The notes under the pieces: generated by a model
The model's input: the letters and a program-made list of their open reading frames with translations, nothing else
Database searches by the model: none
Told to the model about the DNA's origin: nothing
In this document: positions 1-9,157 of the stretch, in pieces
Layout of the letters: each line of letters opens with the position of its first letter
Position numbering within the stretch: position 1 is the stretch's first letter
Program-made: the position numbers and the translations under genes
Assembly: GCF_041080795.1 (NCBI RefSeq)
Contig: NZ_CP129674.1
Span: 1,798,001 to 1,862,000 of the forward strand
Origin: Bifidobacterium sp. WK041_4_12
GTDB taxonomy: Bacteria > Actinomycetota > Actinomycetes > Actinomycetales > Bifidobacteriaceae
DNA length: 64,000 bases
Reading direction: 5' to 3'

Positions 1-922
1 CTTGCGTCGCACCCAACGCCGCTGCCGCCAACGAGGGATCGGCCAAATGCCTTTTCGGCATTTTCCCGACACGCACCGAAGAACGCATATTCGGATTGAA
101 CGCCGGCTGATCATCAATCAGGAACAAACGTTGCAAGACTTCAAGATAGTCCGTGATGGTTTTTTCATCGAGAATATCGTCGTCATACTCCTGCATATCT
201 TTTTTCAATCTTCTGAGGCTGGCAATAGTCGATTCATTCCTAGCAAGTGAGCGAAGCAGCATCATCACCCTATGGGGGTTGCGACTCACTGAATCAATCC
301 GACTGATGTCGTTGTGCGTGACCGCATAGAGATACCCCTCAGTCACTTCCCTTGCGTCCCTGGGGGACATATCTCTCGTCCCAGGCCAACCGCCCATGAT
401 GACATGCTTAATCAGCGCATCAACAGTAACTTCGCCAGTAAAACGTGACTCAAGACGAAGTTCAAACATGGCAGAAAGCGACACAACGCCAGTGGAATAG
501 CCGGATTCAAACAGAGACATCGGTCGCATTCTGGTAACGCCTATGCGACCTGCTCCACTGTGCAACACACCTTTGAAATTGGGTGTAGATGATCCAGTGA
601 GGATGTACCTGCCTCGCTCGGCTGATTGATCTACAGAAAAGCGAACCGCATCCCACAATGCAGGCACTTCCTGCCATTCGTCAATGACTTTCGGCGCTTC
701 TCCATCCAGCACCAGAGAAGGGTCAAGCTGTGCCGCCTGTCGATTCTGAAAATTTCCCGTAGGGTCGCCGATATATGTCACGCTATTGCCATGGTTAAGC
801 GCAGTCCACGTCTTACCGCACCATTTTGGCCCGTCAATTGCCACAGCACCAAAAGCGTTGAGCATCGTGTCGATTTTGGCATCTACAAGCCGATTGAGAT
901 ATCCCTGCTGTGTGAGACTCAT
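1..922 (-). CDS. DUF4143/AAA_14-family ATPase, C-terminus beyond window
   Basis: The minus strand is open from the ATG at 922 to the window edge, giving 307 residues with no stop, so the 3' end is missing. Near residue 31 the Walker A reads GPKWCGKTWTA, the hallmark of the DUF4143 ATPases, followed by a Walker B-like VIDEWQ and a sensor-type LTGSS. A GGAG ribosome-binding site lies 7 nt before the ATG. Family members are P-loop proteins with a C-terminal nuclease-like domain, often mobile or toxin-antitoxin associated, and their function is poorly known. It lies downstream of nrdF in the same direction but behind a terminator. Family assignment is secure; role unknown. Confidence 0.85.
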   Translation of the reverse strand, partial: MSLTQQGYLNRLVDAKIDTMLNAFGAVAIDGPKWCGKTWTALNHGNSVTYIGDPTGNFQNRQAAQLDPSLVLDGEAPKVIDEWQEVPALWDAVRFSVDQSAERGRYILTGSSTPNFKGVLHSGAGRIGVTRMRPMSLFESGYSTGVVSLSAMFELRLESRFTGEVTVDALIKHVIMGGWPGTRDMSPRDAREVTEGYLYAVTHNDISRIDSVSRNPHRVMMLLRSLARNESTIASLRRLKKDMQEYDDDILDEKTITDYLEVLQRLFLIDDQPAFNPNMRSSVRVGKMPKRHLADPSLAAAALGATQ

Positions 923-937
923 CGTGGGACTCCGTTC

Positions 938-1006
938 ATTCCGTAGTTTTCCTCGATTCTACTCCGTAGTTTTCCTCGATTCTATTCCATAGTTTTCCAT
1001 TTGTTC
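938..1006. repeat. 23-bp tandem repeat, about 2.6 copies
   Basis: Units begin at 938, 961 and 984 with a period of 23 bp. The first two differ at one position and share the core CCGTAGTTTTCCTCGATTCT; the third decays after about 15 bp. The array sits directly upstream of the DUF4143 ATPase start, where promoter or operator elements would be expected. Confidence 0.8.
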
Positions 1007-1031
1007 CTTTCCGATAGTCGGCAAGGGCATG

Positions 1032-1070
1032 AAAAAGGCTCTGAATGTTGGAAATATACGATTCAGAGCC
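1032..1070 (-). terminator. Intrinsic terminator after nrdF
   Basis: A perfect 10-bp stem (GGCTCTGAAT at 1037-1046 with ATTCAGAGCC at 1061-1070) is followed on the minus strand by five T. It lies about 70 bp beyond the nrdF stop codon. Confidence 0.8.
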
Positions 1071-1137
1071 TTACAACGACTTGGTTGATGGCAAGGTGAC
1101 TGTGGCCACATGAAGCAGTCAGAACTCCATTACCTGC

Positions 1138-2517
<1,380 letters not shown>

Positions 2518-3291
2518 ATGACACCATATATATTCAACGTCCAACATTTTTCGACGCATGATGGGCCGGGCGTGCGTACAACCGTCTTTTTCAAGGGTTG
2601 TCCAATCCGATGCGCATGGTGTCATAATCCTGAAAGCCAATCGTTCAGACCAGAAACCATGACCAATGAAGACGGTTCCACCGAATACATCGGTGCTCAA
2701 TATCGTGTTGATGAACTCATTCACGACTTGGCCAAGGATGAGATCATATATGACCAATCAGGCGGTGGGGTAACGCTTTCCGGCGGCGAGGTGCTGGCGC
2801 AGGATAGAACCTATGTATTCGAACTGCTGGAAGGACTCCGTGAGCGCGAAATCAGCATAGGCATTGACACATGCGGGGTTGCGTCACCACGAATTGTCGA
2901 AGAAAGCGCAGCATATGCAGATTTCTATCTCTATGATGTGAAGTTCATCGATGACTCGATGCACAGAAAATACACCAGAGGGTCAAACCGTTTGGTGCTG
3001 CAAAACTTGGAAACCCTTACCCGTCTGAATGCACGGATTATGCTCAGACTCATCATTCTCCCCGGTTTGAACTCAGATGAATCGGTTATTGAAAGCACCA
3101 TGCTATGGCTGAAGACTCATCACATTGCAATTGAACAGGTTGACATACTGCCTTATCACACCTATGGCATGAATAAATATGCAAGGCTTGGGCGAAAGGC
3201 AGTGCCCTTCACTGTTCCATCCGATGAGCTTATTGAAAGAATCAAGCGGCAGATAGAAGACTTCTACCAGAATGTGACAATAGGAGGCTGA
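2518..3291 (+). CDS. Glycyl-radical enzyme activating enzyme (radical SAM), probable HypE
   Basis: The 257-aa protein has the radical-SAM motif CPIRCAWC near residues 28-35 (CxxxCxxC) after an N-terminal DGPGVRTTVFFKGC, and the GGE motif in TLSGGEVL. This is the architecture of activases that install the glycyl radical on pyruvate formate-lyase relatives. It lacks the ferredoxin-like double-cluster insert found in many such activases, so it resembles the short PFL-activase type. A strong GGAGGTGATTC precedes the ATG. It lies upstream of hypD on the same strand, so HypD is its obvious substrate. The enzyme is oxygen-sensitive and implies anaerobic use. The partner is inferred from adjacency. 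Confidence 0.9.
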   Translation: MTPYIFNVQHFSTHDGPGVRTTVFFKGCPIRCAWCHNPESQSFRPETMTNEDGSTEYIGAQYRVDELIHDLAKDEIIYDQSGGGVTLSGGEVLAQDRTYVFELLEGLREREISIGIDTCGVASPRIVEESAAYADFYLYDVKFIDDSMHRKYTRGSNRLVLQNLETLTRLNARIMLRLIILPGLNSDESVIESTMLWLKTHHIAIEQVDILPYHTYGMNKYARLGRKAVPFTVPSDELIERIKRQIEDFYQNVTIGG

Positions 3292-3598
3292 CCATGACGC
3301 TTGTGTTTCCAGTACTGCGCAAACGCAGCCATAGCCATCCAGGATCCAGATCTGGCGCGGAAACGATAGGACGATAGGAACAGGCATCGCACGCCGCACC
3401 ATATTGTGGTACGCGCATTCCACTGGCACCATCGCAGTCAATGGGGCTGTGCAATGTATCGCAGACCATCACCGCAGTGCGGCAATATCGGCACCACAAC
3501 GAACAGCAACACACAGCAGCAACCAGCAATGACAAGCCTTAGGCGACACGTCTTGCATGCCAAGCTTGAATATCCTTATAGCAATCTGGAGAGCAACA
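3292..3598. other. Intergenic space between activase and hypD
   Basis: 307 bp with no recognisable gene. A 27-codon reading frame at 3294-3377 follows an AGGAGG sequence directly after the activase stop but resembles nothing known to me. It may be a leader or a remnant. No clear terminator or TetR-type site was seen, so hypD may be cotranscribed with the activase. Confidence 0.4.
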
Positions 3599-6067
3599 AT
3601 GAGTGATCTGCACTTTATTTCGACCATACCAAGTTCCACAAGTCAACGACCGGAACAGCTTCACGAAGAAACACAGGAACGACGACAGACGCTGAAACAG
3701 CGCGGCTCAACGCCACGAACCCAGCGACTTCGCATCGTCAGCGAATCGACGCACCCTTCGATTTCCCTTGAGAGGGCACTCATCGAAACCGATGTATACC
3801 GCCAATATGAAGGAAAACTTCCCACACCGGTGTTGCGTGGTCTTTTCTTCAAGACATTGATGGAACGCCGGACACTCTATCTTGGCGATGACGAGCTCAT
3901 CGTTGGAGAGAAGGGAACGTCACCGCAGAGTGCACCGACATTCCCTGAACTGTGCTGCCACACAATCCAGGATTTCAACAACATGAACGACCGCGAACAT
4001 GTTTCGTTCAAGGTGACACCAGAGGATAAACGCATTCAGCAAGACACCATCATCCCTTTTTGGGAACAACGGGCGACCATGACAACAATGTATGCCGCGC
4101 TTCCACAGAGCTGGCATCTCCTGTTCGAAGGTGGCATGTTCACGGAATTCATGACACAGCGAGGACCCGGGCACACTGTCGCCGACGGAAAAATATATGG
4201 CAAGGGTTATCTTGACTGGATTGCCGACATTGATGCGCGGCTTGCAGCAATCAACTACAACGATGACATGGATGCCGCTGCAAAAAGTGCCGAACTTCAA
4301 GGCATGCGACTGGTATGTGAAGGCATGATTATCCTCGGAAAAAGATATGCCCAGAAGGCTCAAGGCATGGCTTCACACGCCGCCGATGCGCAACGTCGGC
4401 AGGAGTTGCTGGACATTGTGCATATCTGCGAACGCGTTCCTGCTCATGCGCCAGCAACCTTCCGTGAAGCCATACAGATGTATTGGTTCACACACATCGG
4501 TGTGACGAGTGAGATGAACAATTGGGATTCGTATTCGCCCGGCAAGCTTGATCAGCATCTTCAGCCCTTCTATGAGCGCGGCCTTCGGGAGGGGACGCTC
4601 ACACGGGAGCAGGCGCGTGAGCTTTTGGAATGTCTGTGGATCAAATTCAACAATCAGCCCGCCCCGCCAAAGGTTGGCATTACTCTCAAGGAATCAGCGA
4701 CATATACAGATTTTTGCAATATCAATACCGGAGCGCTCAATGCAGACGGTACTTGCGGTGTCAGTGACCTAAGCTATCTGATTCTCGATGTTATGGACGA
4801 GATGAAGCTTTTGCAGCCAAGCTCCAACGTGCAGATATCTCGCAAGACTCCTGAACATTTTGTGCATAGGGCTTGCGAGATTTCCAGAAAGGGCTGGGGA
4901 CAACCGGCCTTCTATAATTCCGACGCCCTGATCCAGGAACTTCTGGGCATGGGGAAAACGCTGGAAGATGCGCGCGAGTCCGGAATCGCCTCGGGTTGCG
5001 TTGAAGTTGGCACTGCCGGCAAGGAGGCGTATGTGCTCACCGGATACCTCAACATTCCCAAGGTGCTGGAACTGGTGTTGAATCGTGGCTTTGACCATTA
5101 CAGCAACAGGCAGATTGGTCTCGATGTTGGTGACCCACGTTTGTTCACCAGCTTTGAGGAGCTGTATGCCGCCTTCGAACGGGAGTTGCGCTTTGTCGTG
5201 GATGTCAAGGTTGCCGGTAACAATCTCATCGAACGGCTCTTCATGGATACCATGCCCGTTCCATTACTGTCAGTCATCACCGATGACTGCATAGCCTGTG
5301 CAAAGGATTATAACTGCGGCGGCGCTCGGTACAACACGAGCTACATTCAGTGCGTTGGCATTGCCACGATCACCGATTCTTTGGCCGTGTTGCGCAAACA
5401 CGTTTTCATCGACCACAGCTTCAGCATGAACGAGTTGATAGATGCCTGCAACGATGATTTTCACGGCAGCGAGACAATGCTGGACCTTGTAAAAAATCAC
5501 ACGCCAAAATATGGCAATGATGATGAATTCGCCGACTCCATCCTTCACGATGTGGACGATTCACTGCAAGCCATCATTGCAGGCAGACCAACTCCGAAAG
5601 GCGCTCGGACCATCGTTGAATTCCTGCCAACTACCTGCCATGTATATTTTGGTCAGACAATGACGGCATCACCGAATGGCCGACGCGCCCATATTCCACT
5701 TCCCGATGGCATATCACCGGAAAAAGGAGCTGACCTTCATGGTCCGACGGCTGTTATTCGATCCGCTGCCAAAATCAATCAGCTACGCACAGGCGGGGCA
5801 TTGCTCAATCAAAAATTCACACCTTCCGTCGTTGCCGGCAAGAAGGGGCTTCTCGCAATGTCGGCGTTGATACGCGCCTATTTCACTTTGGATGGCCATC
5901 ACATTCAATTCAATGTCGTTGACCGCGCAACATTGATCGATGCCCAGAAACATCCTCAGGAATACACTGATCTCATCGTTCGAGTCGCCGGGTATAGCGA
6001 TTATTTCAATAATCTTGACAAGGCCTTGCAGGACGAAATCATTGCAAGAACGGAACAATCACTGTGA
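3599..6067 (+). CDS. hypD: Trans-4-hydroxy-L-proline dehydratase (glycyl radical enzyme)
   Basis: The 822-aa enzyme removes water from trans-4-hydroxy-L-proline to give 1-pyrroline-5-carboxylate. All key HypD residues known from Clostridioides difficile occur at a nearly constant offset: Phe184, His192, Asp310 and Phe372 (F152, H160, D278, F340; offset 32), then catalytic Cys467 and Glu469 in SGCVE, Tyr483, and radical Gly798 in RVAGYSDYF (C434, E436, Y450, G765; offset 33). The ATG at 3599 has GGAG 7 nt upstream and is preferred to an in-frame start at 3557. The activase lies immediately upstream. The product feeds proline after P5C reduction; no proC is present in the window. The residue match separates it from other glycyl radical dehydratases. 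Confidence 0.95.
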   Translation: MSDLHFISTIPSSTSQRPEQLHEETQERRQTLKQRGSTPRTQRLRIVSESTHPSISLERALIETDVYRQYEGKLPTPVLRGLFFKTLMERRTLYLGDDELIVGEKGTSPQSAPTFPELCCHTIQDFNNMNDREHVSFKVTPEDKRIQQDTIIPFWEQRATMTTMYAALPQSWHLLFEGGMFTEFMTQRGPGHTVADGKIYGKGYLDWIADIDARLAAINYNDDMDAAAKSAELQGMRLVCEGMIILGKRYAQKAQGMASHAADAQRRQELLDIVHICERVPAHAPATFREAIQMYWFTHIGVTSEMNNWDSYSPGKLDQHLQPFYERGLREGTLTREQARELLECLWIKFNNQPAPPKVGITLKESATYTDFCNINTGALNADGTCGVSDLSYLILDVMDEMKLLQPSSNVQISRKTPEHFVHRACEISRKGWGQPAFYNSDALIQELLGMGKTLEDARESGIASGCVEVGTAGKEAYVLTGYLNIPKVLELVLNRGFDHYSNRQIGLDVGDPRLFTSFEELYAAFERELRFVVDVKVAGNNLIERLFMDTMPVPLLSVITDDCIACAKDYNCGGARYNTSYIQCVGIATITDSLAVLRKHVFIDHSFSMNELIDACNDDFHGSETMLDLVKNHTPKYGNDDEFADSILHDVDDSLQAIIAGRPTPKGARTIVEFLPTTCHVYFGQTMTASPNGRRAHIPLPDGISPEKGADLHGPTAVIRSAAKINQLRTGGALLNQKFTPSVVAGKKGLLAMSALIRAYFTLDGHHIQFNVVDRATLIDAQKHPQEYTDLIVRVAGYSDYFNNLDKALQDEIIARTEQSL

Positions 6068-6073
6068 CATACC

Positions 6074-6110
6074 ATGCTGCCCATACCGTGCAACATGGTA
6101 TGGGCAGCAT
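6074..6110. terminator. Bidirectional hairpin between hypD and the racemase
   Basis: A perfect 14-bp inverted repeat (6074-6087 with 6097-6110, arms ATGCTGCCCATACC and GGTATGGGCAGCAT) lies in the 56-bp gap between two convergent genes, as expected for a shared terminator. There is no strong T-run on either side. Confidence 0.6.
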
Positions 6111-6123
6111 CATCGCTTCGCCA

Positions 6124-7251
6124 TCAGACAAGAAAGCCGTTCGGATAGATATCGTCCGGATCGAGAACGAATGTCGAGAAACCTGTGGTGAACGCCTGCC
6201 CCGTTATTTGTGGAATGACACCATCATAGGGGCCGATCTGCGTCGTCCGTTGCACCTTCCCTATAAATTGTGAACCCGTTATGGACGAAAACGCGGCCTG
6301 CTCCCCCACGGCGATTTTGCCCCTGCTCAGCAGCGTGGCGAGTTTGGCGCTGGTTCCCGTGCCACAAGGCGAACGATCGATCTGGCGATCTCCGAAGACG
6401 ACGCCGTTGCGGTATTGTCGATTGGCACCGCGCGCGCTGCCGAACTCGACAAAGTTCACGCCCGAAATATCGACCAAGGGGTGGGTCACATCACACTGCT
6501 GCTGTGCGGCGTGAAGAATCTCCATGCCCAGGTCCATCACTTTCGGCGAGTTCCTTGCTTCCAGATCAAGCCCGATCTTATCGGCATCCACCAGTGCGAA
6601 GAAGTTTCCGCCGAATGCAATGGTCGCATCGACTTCAGGCAGATCAGCGTCCGGCAGTTTCAGCACGACATGCTGTTGTGCAACGAATGCGGGCACGTTG
6701 GTCAACGTTACGTTGGCCACTCGTCCGTCTCTGACATGAACCTGCGCGACGACCAGGCCCGCAGGCGTGTCCAGCCTCACATCGATATCATCGTGGTGAA
6801 TCTCCTCAAAGGATCCATACTCTCCCGTCACGAGTCCCGACTCCACGGCAAAGGTGGCAACTCCAATCGAACCATGACCGCACATTGTGGCGAAGCCTCG
6901 ACTGTGCGAGAACACCACGCCGAGATCCGCATCAGCACGGGTGGGAGGGAATACAAACGCACCGAACATGTTGCGGTGACCTCGTGGCTCAAGCATGAGC
7001 AACCGTCGAAGGCCGTCATAGTGGTGTTCCAGCTGCTGCATCACTGCTATGGCGTTAGTTCCATGCAGTCCTTGCAATCCCGAGACGACAATTCGCGTGG
7101 GCTCGCCCTGGGTGTGTGATTCCACGGTTCGGATGATCGCTCGTTCTCTGTATACGTCGCACGATTGCAATCGTCTGACAGCGGCATCGCTGCGCTCCCA
7201 AAAATCGTTATCGACTGATGCGTTGCTACCTGTCTGAGCAGTGGTGTTCAT
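6124..7251 (-). CDS. prdF: Proline racemase (or 4-hydroxyproline epimerase)
   Basis: A 375-aa member of the proline racemase family. Both catalytic cysteines are present: Cys124 in TMCGHGS and Cys296 in SPCGTGTSA, so it is a two-Cys racemase or epimerase and not a dehydratase, which has Thr at the second site. The N-terminal HTQGEPTR is also typical. It would convert L-proline to D-proline, the substrate of the reductase encoded nearby; action on hydroxyproline cannot be excluded by sequence alone. The ATG at 7251 has AAGGA upstream, and the protein carries a roughly 40-residue N-terminal extension. It follows tetR in the same direction with a 113-bp gap. Confidence 0.88.
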   Translation of the reverse strand: MNTTAQTGSNASVDNDFWERSDAAVRRLQSCDVYRERAIIRTVESHTQGEPTRIVVSGLQGLHGTNAIAVMQQLEHHYDGLRRLLMLEPRGHRNMFGAFVFPPTRADADLGVVFSHSRGFATMCGHGSIGVATFAVESGLVTGEYGSFEEIHHDDIDVRLDTPAGLVVAQVHVRDGRVANVTLTNVPAFVAQQHVVLKLPDADLPEVDATIAFGGNFFALVDADKIGLDLEARNSPKVMDLGMEILHAAQQQCDVTHPLVDISGVNFVEFGSARGANRQYRNGVVFGDRQIDRSPCGTGTSAKLATLLSRGKIAVGEQAAFSSITGSQFIGKVQRTTQIGPYDGVIPQITGQAFTTGFSTFVLDPDDIYPNGFLV

Positions 7252-7364
7252 CGTTTTCCTTTGGAGAACCATTGTATTGTGGAGGAACGTTGCGTCATGG
7301 AAGAACATTTCATGAGCCGAAGAACTTCCGTCACGCCCTCCTGGTGTGTCCAAAGGGTTGCCGG

Positions 7365-7943
7365 TTATTGCCTGATGACGTACCGTTCCAAGGTTTCAGC
7401 TACTATCCGTGTCGGCTCGCCCACCAAGGGCTGAGAACCTTGGTAGAGGCACCAGTCATAGAGCATCGATCGTTCCGTAATCGCGTACAATCTGACTATG
7501 TCATGCGCCGACGTATCCGTTGTTATTTCACCGTTTTCCTGTCCCTTTGAGACCAGCTTGCGATGAATGGCAAAGTAATATCGCTTCTGATTCACCAGTG
7601 AACGGTCACCACGCGGATTGAGCTGGGAAGCCAGCAGGGCGCTGAGCATTTCGACGGGGACTGAACGCTCAATATAATCGAAAAATTGGACGTTCAACCA
7701 CTTGATCTGCGCGACCACTGATGATTCCGGATCAAGCTGATGCTCAAGCTCATGGTATTTGTCGTCGAACAGATCGCTCAAGGTGCCCAGCAACGCTGAT
7801 TTTCCTTGGAAGTGGTGATAGAACGTACCCTTCGCAGTGCCAGCCTTTTCGATAATTTCATCAATGGTTGTCTTGTCAAAGCCCTTGTCTCTGAACAAGC
7901 TCCATGCCGCGTGGATGATGCTTGCCCTTGCATCCCTCACCAT
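7365..7943 (-). CDS. TetR/AcrR-family transcriptional regulator
   Basis: 192 aa. The N-terminal helix-turn-helix is typical (DKTTIDEIIEKAGTAKGTFYHHFQGKSAL), followed by a variable ligand-binding domain. The ATG at 7943 has GGGAG 7 nt upstream; an in-frame TTG two codons earlier is less likely. It is the only regulator in the hydroxyproline/proline island and lies between prdB and the racemase gene. A perfect 14-bp palindrome sits 48 bp before its start, and similar palindromes precede the other island units, suggesting it represses or activates the whole island and itself. Clostridial prd clusters instead use the sigma-54 activator PrdR. The ligand is unknown; proline or hydroxyproline would be plausible. 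Confidence 0.9.
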   Translation of the reverse strand: MVRDARASIIHAAWSLFRDKGFDKTTIDEIIEKAGTAKGTFYHHFQGKSALLGTLSDLFDDKYHELEHQLDPESSVVAQIKWLNVQFFDYIERSVPVEMLSALLASQLNPRGDRSLVNQKRYYFAIHRKLVSKGQENGEITTDTSAHDIVRLYAITERSMLYDWCLYQGSQPLVGEPTRIVAETLERYVIRQ

Positions 7944-7990
7944 GAACAACTCCCTTGCGCGTCTGCAATAGTGCTGTTAGCACTCTACAA

Positions 7991-8004
7991 CAGACCGCGG
8001 TCTG
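7991..8004. promoter_or_regulatory. Putative TetR operator, site B (autoregulatory)
   Basis: The perfect palindrome CAGACCGCGGTCTG lies in the 120-bp gap between prdB and tetR, 48 bp before the tetR ATG. It matches the shared layout YAGA-6 bp-TCTR of the other island sites. The position suits autoregulation. Confidence 0.6.
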
Positions 8005-8063
8005 GAAGTCAGTTCAGCTGACAGATGCTTATTGCAGACATCATGGCCGCAACGCTGTAGCGC

Positions 8064-8807
8064 TCAGACGTTGTGCCGGTATTCATAGGGAAGCATTTTG
8101 AGCTGTCCGTAGTGATCGAATTCCTCGACTGCTTCGAGCGTATCCTTAAGAATCCCCGTTTGCATGTCCTTGTTATTGGGTTCTCCGGCATTCGAGCCGA
8201 TAGGAACATGGGGAGCCGTAATCCTTGGCGCCCCTTGCTGGCGAGCAATCGGCGGTAAGGCTGCAATAAGGCATGTGCTCATGCCGGCGGCTTCGCAGGC
8301 ACGCAGCACGATGGTTGCCGAACGATGGCATGTGCCACAGCCGCCGGTTGCCAACACGATGTCGGCACCTTCAGCCTTGAGCTTGTCGGCAATCTCCGGG
8401 CCGGTGACGTTCCTGAACTTGTCTACGTTGCCGCCGCCTCCCATGAATCCATAGAATGTGCCGACCAAGGAGCCGATGAAACCCTGATCACGCAGTTCGC
8501 GCAGACGATCTATGGGCAGCATGGCGTTCACATCCTTGTTGATGTCGGAATTGTCGAAACCGCCGTGCGTCACCATCAGTTCATCAGATGGCGTGTCACT
8601 GGGAATCTCCCGATAGGTGTAGTCGCCAGCCGTATTGAAGGGCGTTTGCTTCTTGTTGTGGATGCCTCCTGAAGTGATAAACGCAACCGAGCATTGTGAC
8701 AAGGGTTTCTGCAACGGTGTCCAGACGGGTTTTGGAGTGTTGGGAACATATATTTCAGACCGTAACCCCGGCGAGGTGGTGAGTTTCATCATTGTATGCT
8801 GAACCAT
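8064..8807 (-). CDS. prdB: D-proline reductase PrdB subunit, cysteine version
   Basis: 247 aa, close to the roughly 240 aa of clostridial PrdB. The redox motif reads GGCGTCHRS with Cys157 where Clostridium PrdB has selenocysteine in a GUGTC context. Other family blocks are AALPPIARQ and GSNAGEPNNK. The ATG at 8807 has AGGA upstream; the open frame to 8912 overlaps the preceding small gene and is not used. With PrdA the protein reductively cleaves D-proline to 5-aminovalerate, the electron-accepting half of Stickland fermentation. No TGA needs readthrough, so the enzyme should not need selenium. It is the last gene of the prdC-prdA-small protein-prdB unit. Confidence 0.92.
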   Translation of the reverse strand: MVQHTMMKLTTSPGLRSEIYVPNTPKPVWTPLQKPLSQCSVAFITSGGIHNKKQTPFNTAGDYTYREIPSDTPSDELMVTHGGFDNSDINKDVNAMLPIDRLRELRDQGFIGSLVGTFYGFMGGGGNVDKFRNVTGPEIADKLKAEGADIVLATGGCGTCHRSATIVLRACEAAGMSTCLIAALPPIARQQGAPRITAPHVPIGSNAGEPNNKDMQTGILKDTLEAVEEFDHYGQLKMLPYEYRHNV

Positions 8808-8875
8808 TATCTGATCCTGACTTTCTTGAGTTGAGATATTTTGCGTTGAGATACGCGGGAATACGTGTGCGATGA

Positions 8876-9064
8876 TTACAGTACGTTCACATAGCTGAGA
8901 TAGAACTCGCATTCCTGTCCCAGTTCCAAGGGCCTGTCAGTCAGGATGCATCGCAGCGGGAGGGAGAGAACCCCCATGCGACCGTCAACGCCGATACGAA
9001 CGCCGACTTCCGTTATTTCCTTGATGCTTCCGTGCAAGAGCAGAGGCTGCAATTCAACCTGCAT
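8876..9064 (-). CDS. Small proline-reductase-cluster protein (CBO2463/CBO2479-like)
   Basis: 62 aa, lying between prdA and prdB in the same direction with GAGGAAG before the ATG. Its sequence (LHGSIKEITEVGVRIGVDGRMG...LELGQECEFYLSYV) looks like one small beta-barrel domain and recalls the short proteins named after Clostridium botulinum CBO2463/CBO2479 that accompany proline reductase genes. The function is not known; an accessory role in reductase assembly or electron transfer is only a guess from position. The coding call is firm because of its conserved location and ribosome-binding site; the family name is from memory. Confidence 0.75.
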   Translation of the reverse strand: MQVELQPLLLHGSIKEITEVGVRIGVDGRMGVLSLPLRCILTDRPLELGQECEFYLSYVNVL

Positions 9065-9157
9065 GGCTTCCTCGTTTCCATCATGACTGTTAAGTTCACT
9101 GACCTTGGTCGTGCGACCATCATGCGGTTGTGCATGACGCCCGCAATGAAGGGACGA

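Noticed and set aside
3294..3377. 27-codon reading frame between the activase and hypD
   Set aside because: It has a ribosome-binding site but no recognisable sequence; too short to call.
7819..7832. TAGAACGTACCCTT inside tetR resembling the operator
   Set aside because: Only the left half matches, it is not palindromic, and it lies in coding sequence.
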